Below, piece after piece: positions 58,640 through 64,000 of a stretch of 64,000 nt of DNA (position 1 is its first letter; each line of letters opens with the position of its first letter). Below the pieces are notes generated by a model. It was not told where the DNA came from. It was given only the letters and a program-made list of their open reading frames with translations, and ran no database searches. Source of the stretch: Rhodamnia argentea. Lineage: Eukaryota; Streptophyta; Magnoliopsida; Myrtales; Myrtaceae. The position numbers were made by a program, and so were the translations under genes. Where the stretch lies: NCBI RefSeq assembly GCF_020921035.1, contig NC_063150.1, positions 35,883,826 to 35,947,825 of the forward strand, read 5' to 3'.

Positions 58640-58900
58640 ATAATGGCAAAATGGCCTAAATGATCTCTGAATTTTGACTCAATATGCAATGTAGTGCATG
58701 AAATTTCAATTTGACCAATATGGTTCCCGAACTTTAACCCAATATGCAATGTGATCCCTAAACTTTCAATTTGACCAATATGGTTCCTGAACTTTAGGAA
58801 CATGTTCAGCTTAGTCTTTGAACATGAATTAATGGAAGGATTATATTGACCAATATTTAATTTTTCTCTTTTTCCTTTTCCTTCTTTTTGTTTGAATTTT
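58640..58900. repeat. Foldback family 3, truncated arm (copy D)
   Basis: Two near-identical 60-bp units (CAATATGCAATGT, then TTTCAATTTGACCAATATGG, then TTCC.GAACTTTA) are followed by GAACATGTTCAGCTTAGTC. These match the other arm of family 3. The 152-codon minus-strand ORF over it is a product of this repeat. Confidence 0.6.
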
Positions 58901-59161
58901 TCTTTGCAATTTGCACAATTACAATAGGTATATAACTTTTTTGGTAATTTTTCCCATAATTTCATCCACGCTTAGAATTTACAATGCTTGCCACTTTTGC
59001 CATCTATAACTTGACCAATTCAATTGGACGTAAAACAAGGGGAAAAGTTTGCTTTCAATAACCTATTTCTCCGTATGCATTGCTACCCGCAGCTTTCATA
59101 TGAACCCTAACGACTATAGCACATTATAGGACATTCTTTTTGGGAATTTGCTAGACACTAA

Positions 59162-59542
59162 GGGTGCGTATAGTAACGTTTCTGTTCCCGGAACAACTTT
59201 TGGAATAGAAACACTTTTTTTCTGTTTCCGTTCTCGGCTACGATTTTTGGGAACAGAAACGCGTTTGGTAACTACAAAAAAAAAAAAATGTGTTCAAAAG
59301 CTTTGATAAAAAGTCGTCATCTTTGAAAGTGTGAAGGAGTAGTCCGGGAACATAGGGTTGCAAAAAGTGTTCCTCTTGCGTTATAAAATGTGTTCAAAAG
59401 CTTTGATAAAAAGTGTTCCGGGAATAAAGAAACAAGTATTTTTTGTTTCTCGTTTCTGCTCCAAAAGTATTCCCATTTCTGAAAAGTGTTCCCGCAACAC
59501 TTTTTTACCATACGCGTTTACGGAGCGTTACCATACGCACCC
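59162..59542. mobile_element. PIF/Harbinger (Tourist-like) MITE with TAA target duplication
   Basis: A 381-bp element. The left end GGGTGCGTATAGTAACGTTT is matched by the inverted right end GGGTGCGTATGGTAACGCTC. TAA abuts both ends (59159-59161 and 59543-59545). The interior carries palindromic GTTCCCGGAACAACTTTTGG / CCAAAAGTATTCCC arms and a direct repeat of about 26 bp (AAATGTGTTCAAAAGCTTTG, then ATAAAAAGT) near 59,286 and 59,387. Confidence 0.85.
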
Positions 59543-59619
59543 TAATTGAACAACCAAGTCACTACGAAACTTATCGAATTTTTGTCACATTTAGCATGCA
59601 TTCAATAGCAGCAGATTCA

Positions 59620-59620
59620 A

Positions 59621-59682
<62 letters not shown>
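59620..59682. repeat. (AAT)n microsatellite, about 21 units
   Basis: An uninterrupted trinucleotide tract, likely length-polymorphic. It produces an artificial poly-Ile ORF on the minus strand. Confidence 0.95.
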
Positions 59683-59940
59683 GATGATCCGACCAAAAAA
59701 ATAAAAATAAATAAGCAGCAGACGTAAGAGCATGTCCTATTCCACAAAAATTAGCACCGTCTTCTTCCTTCAAACCAGGAAAAAGGCTTATTCCTTGGAT
59801 AGCTCCATTGGCACATAAGGATTCAATACAATGGCGATGGGCAAATTTTGATAAATTGAAGTTTTATCTTTCACAACAAATGACTTGAAGATTGTCATTT
59901 GGATGTTCATAGTCAAGCAAGAATATATACACTATAAACT

Positions 59941-60096
59941 AAGCTCGGACATCTCCTTATAAGCCACCATTACATTAACAAGTTACTGTAACTAGTAATG
60001 GCTGACGAAGCTCGAACATCTCCTTATAAGCCACCATTTCATTAACAAGTTACGGTAACTAGTAATGGCTGACTAAGTTCGGACATCTCCTTATAA
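59941..60096. repeat. 67-bp tandem repeat, 2.3 copies
   Basis: Units begin AAGCTCGGACATCTCCTTAT at 59941, 60008 and (partial) 60075, with about 5% divergence. Each unit carries GTTACTGTAACTAGTAAT, partly palindromic. Confidence 0.9.
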
Positions 60097-60206
60097 CACA
60101 TTTTAAAGTTCGACTTTAATAAAAAGTGCATGGTTCATGCTTTTTAATGATCCATTTAATAGGTAATTAAGGAATTATGTGGATTGATATGATGGTTGGC
60201 TGCCGT

Positions 60207-60210
<4 letters not shown>

Positions 60211-60249
<39 letters not shown>
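60211..60249. repeat. (GA)n microsatellite next to a dispersed repeat
   Basis: A pure GA tract of about 38 bp is followed at 60,250-60,350 by the dispersed repeat (GGTTCTAACTGGAATTGGTT, TTGGAGTTTGAAACTTACCC), and a further related segment lies at 60,635-60,700. The copy near 50.2 kb is likewise beside a GA tract. Confidence 0.75.
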
Positions 60250-60250
<1 letters not shown>

Positions 60251-60349
60251 ATTTCGGAGTCGATCTAGGTTCTAACTGGAATTGGTTCTCCAATTTTTGG
60301 AGTTTGAAACTTACCCTATTGTAGGGTCCAGGGTCGGTGCTAGAGTCTA

Positions 60350-61500
60350 CACGGGTAACACCTGTATTCTTATTTAAATAGTTGCAGTGAATTATCATCT
60401 CTAATGATCATCATTTGCTGTTATAATCTATTGACCACAACTCCTACTTAAACACACAAAGAATATGAAACATTAACAAAGTAAAAGCCTCGGTTATGAT
60501 ACCATCGAAAAATAGAAGCTTGGACTAGTGGTTCCAGATTACTCATACATTATCGGGTGCCATGGAATAACATGGGATTGAGCAAAGAAATAGAATAAGA
60601 AAAACACAAAGACTTGTTCAAGCCTCGAAACTTGAAGCCTAACCATTGAAACTGGTTCCCCAATTTGCGGAACTTGTAGCGTACTTTGCACACCTTAGAA
60701 TGTGGTACCGGACCAATAGGAACCTGTTCTCTAATTCTAGATTTTACCATGAAACAATGCTCATCCCCGAGATAGCTATAAATATATTAGAGGCACTTGC
60801 TTTTAAAGGACCTTTGCAATTCCATCTTCAATTGAAAATCATCACCATCTTTGAACATAGTAATTTGAGGTGCACACGAATTATCATTTCGGGTTGACTC
60901 ATGGAACTCCAAACAATTGGCAAATATCAATTTTCACCAATCACAGAAAGGCACTACCATAAGGATAGGGTCAATCACACAAAGTTTAATAAACTAAAAG
61001 TAACATTACAATTGGAATTATGACTATAAATTGGAATGAGAGATCAAAAGGATTGCATCAAGAAATAAATGAGAAAAAGAAAAATCCAAGCTGCTGCCCA
61101 AAAAAAGGAAAAAAAATGAGAAGAAAAGTCATTACGACCCATTTGATTATTCAATTTGGTAGGGCCATTCATTTTCTAACTATTTCTTCCTTCGCTTTAT
61201 CATGGTTTCGTCATATCCCTCTTCAATCAAAGAAGTAGCGTAAATAAATAGATCTCTCTCCCTCCCTCCTCTTCCACCAAAGTGCCATCAACCTTCATAA
61301 AGCTGCAAAAATACTTGCATAGACTTCTCTTTAACAACCCACAAAACCCTTCTTTATGTACTTTTAAGGAAACATTTTTGTCCAAAAACCTAAGTCTAAT
61401 TACAGCCACAACTCATAACCATTTTTGGAAATCACAGCAAATATACATACCACGGATTTTTTTTCTCTCTCCGTCTCTTGTACACAACAGCAAACCCTTA
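60350..61500. other. HECATE upstream region
   Basis: No gene. The last 250 bp (CT-rich 61,250-61,275; AAATAAATAG near 61,240) is the likely promoter and 5' UTR of the bHLH gene. A definite TATA box cannot be chosen. Confidence 0.45.
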
Positions 61501-61520
61501 ACCCTTTTCTCCTTTTGGCC

Positions 61521-62237
61521 ATGGACTTCAACCCAAGCAAGTTCTCGACCAGCTTTTGGGATCTTGGCTTGGGCATGGAAGATCAGACCCTCCATGCCAA
61601 TGACCAACACCATCATCATCACCCGCCTCTCACTTCACTTTGGTCCAGCATCCATCTCCCATCAACCCACTTTGTGAATGATAGTAGCCTTGGGGCCGCG
61701 GCAAATCAAGCCGAAGACGAGGACGACGAGGAGCCCGAAGAGGAGCTTGGAGCCATGAAAGAGATGATGTACAGGATCGCGGCGATGCAGCCGGTGGACA
61801 TCGACCCCGCGACGATCCGGAAGCCGAAGAGGCGGAACGTGCGCATCAGCGACGATCCCCAGAGCGTGGCAGCGCGCCTCCGGCGGGAAAGGATAAGCGA
61901 GAAGATCAGGATCCTCCAGAGGCTCGTCCCTGGCGGGACGAAGATGGACACAGCTTCGATGCTGGACGAGGCTATTCGCTATGTCAAGTTCTTGAAGCGA
62001 CAAATCCGTTTGCTTCAACAACCAGATAACCAAAACCCTACACCAGGTTCGGGGGCATTCACAGGGAGCTTGGTGGGAGGGGACTGGCATGGCGTGATTG
62101 CACCGAGCAAACCACCCTCCACGACCTCATCATCTTCCTTTGAAGCACAAGTTGGAGCTAGGTTCGGATTCTGGTCCAATGACGGCGGCGGCGGCGGTAA
62201 TTCATGCTTCAATGGCCATGAGGTAATCAATGAATAA
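61521..62237 (+). CDS. HEC3: HECATE-type bHLH transcription factor (HEC3-like)
   Basis: A single exon of 238 residues. I chose the ATG at 61521, in good context (GGCCATGG); the open frame extends 32 codons further up but that part reads like leader. An acidic block (about 64-75) precedes [17 protein letters not shown] and [17 protein letters not shown], which are HECATE hallmarks. The bHLH domain (about 106-167) contains [38 protein letters not shown] and [14 protein letters not shown]. The basic region has Ala where canonical E-box binders have the critical Glu, as in all class VIIIb proteins, and Leu120 where Arabidopsis HEC1-3 and IND have His. HEC proteins are nuclear regulators of gynoecium, transmitting-tract and meristem development and often heterodimerise with SPATULA. 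Its position relative to the pectinesterase and L17 genes matches that of Arabidopsis HEC3. Confidence 0.94.
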   Translation: MDFNPSKFSTSFWDLGLGMEDQTLHANDQHHHHHPPLTSLWSSIHLPSTHFVNDSSLGAAANQAEDEDDEEPEEELGAMKEMMYRIAAMQPVDIDPATIRKPKRRNVRISDDPQSVAARLRRERISEKIRILQRLVPGGTKMDTASMLDEAIRYVKFLKRQIRLLQQPDNQNPTPGSGAFTGSLVGGDWHGVIAPSKPPSTTSSSSFEAQVGARFGFWSNDGGGGGNSCFNGHEVINE

Positions 62238-62520
62238 TTTGAGGTTGTATACTTGTACTTTATGGGGTCATCGTATTTGGATGAGAATGATTTATGATAA
62301 GGAAGTGTATACTATATATTGGTGAAGTTCTAAGATATGTTAATATATGCAAGATCCAAGTGTAAGATATGGTTTCCAAGAGGTCGTCAAACCAAAAGTT
62401 TGTTAGGATTTGGTTGACTATGAGGGGATATCCAATAATCATAACCGTTACAGCTTGATTTACGTACCACCATATGTATAATATATAGTATATTTATGTT
62501 TGCATGCGATTTTATATTTT

Positions 62521-62558
<38 letters not shown>

Positions 62559-62934
62559 AGGAAGTCTGCTAGTTTGGTCGGAAAGTTTGGTTTGGCCAAC
62601 TCTCTTCCTGGAACAAAACACTGACGTCGGAAGATATCATTGCATATGATTATACTCTCTCTCCACCCCTGTGACATGAGTTAATGGATGCATATATGTG
62701 GATTTGATTTAGTGAGGATAATTTATGATTGGATCTTGTAATCGTGATTGAATTTCAGTTGAATATAACCCAAAGTGCAATTCCTCTATGTTACTATTTT
62801 TTCCAGGAGGTTTTGAAACCGTAATCAACTTGACTTACGAAAAACATTTCTTTGGGACGGGCTTGATTCCTTCTTTCCTTTCCTAGTACGCCTAAGAGGA
62901 CGCAAGTCCTATGATAGTAGGGAAATAACAAAAA
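62238..62934. other. HECATE 3' flank
   Basis: AT-rich, with a (GA)n tract at 62,524-62,556. No gene recognised. Confidence 0.5.
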
Positions 62935-63220
62935 CTACAGCTTAGGTAGTTCTAGGAAAGTGCAGCAAAGCTGCAGCTTCTGCGATCCAGTTGCAGGTGT
63001 TGCGAAAATCTCCGTTGGTGGGTGTTTGAGAATCTGAAGCTTCCTCCGTAGTAGATGTCTGCGTATCGATTTGCCTCCCTGAAAACATGCTTTATCCGCT
63101 ACCGACTTAGGCTCTGAAGGAGAGTCCTGCATTCGGAAAGCAGTAGTTTTAGGTTCTCATTACCGCAGGTATCGTTGGATAGCAGATCAACAATTGTTTT
63201 ATATCTAGAAAGACCTATTG
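62935..63220 (-). pseudogene. Non-LTR retrotransposon RNase H-like (RVT_3) domain relic
   Basis: The minus strand reads VDLLSND, then LLSECRTLLQSLSR, a stop, then IKHVFREANRYAD. This is the C-terminal half of the RNase H-like domain found in plant LINEs and related genes (pattern xLIxxCRxLL...IxHVxREANxxAD). The in-frame stop after QSLSR and loss of the expected LA after AD show decay. No reverse transcriptase is seen in the window. Confidence 0.65.
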
Positions 63221-64000
63221 TGATATCGTCTGACCATTAGAATATCATGTAGGGATGATTCCATACTGTTAGTCATGCGCGTCTAGGTTTCATTCCTTGC
63301 TTTGTTGATAAATTGGACTATTTTTTATCTTGAACACATTCATATATATACATAAAGTACAGCATATTTATTGTAGCTTCTCCCATTTATCCATTGTTGT
63401 TTCCAAGTTCTTAGCTTTAGTTTGGTGCCGGAGTCGAGAAAAGGAAAGCATCGTCAATATCTGAGGTTGAGACCGTATGTTTTGCTCGAGCCTGGGGCCT
63501 CAACTTTCCCGCACCGCATTCTCATTTCATTGTTTTCGCAAGCAATCAGCTGCCTTCTTTCTGAAATTTCACAGATACTTATCATTGGGGTTTACTTCTC
63601 AAGTGTGTCTCCTAACTCCCAAGTCCTGCGTAGTTGTGAATGGCTACATGCTACTCGTCGTTCTTTGTTCTTCGGCATTATTCTCCATCAGTGGTTTCTA
63701 TTGAAGACATCTTCACAAACTGTTTTAGTGATCATTGGTTGGCTATCATAGAGCAATTAGCTCAACTTCATGGTGGAAGCTGGTTATCACGCCAATAGCT
63801 CTTACTCCAATACATAGAAATTTTTCAGCAGTTCAATATCTTGCTCAACTTGAGTTCGATGCACCAGTCCGGAAAGTTTTTCTATGTGCGACCATACAAT
63901 GTTGGGCTTATTTTTGTTAAGAAATCACCAAGCTAAACGGATCATTCGATGTCACAGGTGTGTAGAAAATATGAGCATTGCATTTTCGAATTGTTTTGAC
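63221..64000. other. Terminal intergenic stretch, nothing recognised
   Basis: ORFs of 61-109 codons (for example 63,422-63,751) have no known domain. Some of this may be further retrotransposon sequence belonging to the RNase H relic. Confidence 0.4.

Noticed and set aside
58507..58965. 152-codon minus-strand ORF
   Set aside because: It lies over tandem units of foldback family 3; its repeated GNHIGQIE-like words are translations of the repeat.
59591..59773. Poly-Ile 60-codon ORF
   Set aside because: It is a direct translation of the AAT microsatellite.
59941..60096. CRISPR-like array
   Set aside because: Units are contiguous tandem repeats without unique spacers, in a eukaryotic nuclear context.

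Overview
This is a stretch of plant nuclear genome. The genes have GT-AG introns and belong to land-plant families (DUF506, mitochondrial L17, GUX-type GT8 xylan glucuronosyltransferase, type-I pectinesterase, HECATE bHLH). They sit in AT-rich DNA full of degenerate transposons, foldback repeats and GA/CT microsatellites. A woody eudicot is likely. From memory, the 'cctaaacc...caattcagtcctaaacc' foldback repeats resemble those common in eucalypt/Myrtaceae sequence, so Myrtales is my guess, held with low confidence.

Layout. 1-3 kb: AT-rich, no gene. 3.1-4.4 kb (+): three-exon DUF506 gene. 4.7-15 kb: transposon-derived DNA with four foldback MITE copies, a relic of a multiple-C2-domain (MCTP) gene and retroelement debris. 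15.6-19.5 kb (+): six-exon gene for mitochondrial ribosomal protein L17. 23.1-26.6 kb (+): four-coding-exon GUX gene. 26,996-27,067 (+): tRNA-Cys(GCA). 30.7-33.0 kb (-): intact two-exon pectinesterase. 39.3-41.3 kb (-): Copia retrotransposon remnant. 42.6-44.5 kb (-): tandem pectinesterase copy with two apparent single-base insertions. 46.8-48.4 kb: Mutator-like element with arms of about 0.43 kb and a perfect 10-bp target-site duplication. 49.06-49.25 kb: dienelactone hydrolase relic. 61.5-62.2 kb (+): HECATE3-like bHLH gene. About 63 kb: RNase H relic of a non-LTR retrotransposon.

The genes do not form a pathway, but three of the families keep an old neighbourhood. In Arabidopsis (from memory) HEC3, PME51 and a ribosomal L17 gene are consecutive loci (At5g09750-At5g09770), with a duplicate PME64-L17 pair at At5g64640-At5g64650. 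The same families occur here in the same relative order, expanded by transposons and a tandem pectinesterase duplication. GUX and both pectinesterases act on cell-wall polysaccharides; I treat that as coincidence.

I found no convincing new biochemical system. The most unusual content is the transposon fraction: two foldback families whose 9-10 bp target duplications place them with Mutator-like elements, one large long-TIR Mutator-like element, and two PIF/Harbinger-type MITEs with TTA/TAA duplications. Homopolymer-rich patches (about 1.3-1.5 kb and 38.25-38.42 kb) suggest local sequence errors, which may also explain the broken pectinesterase frame.
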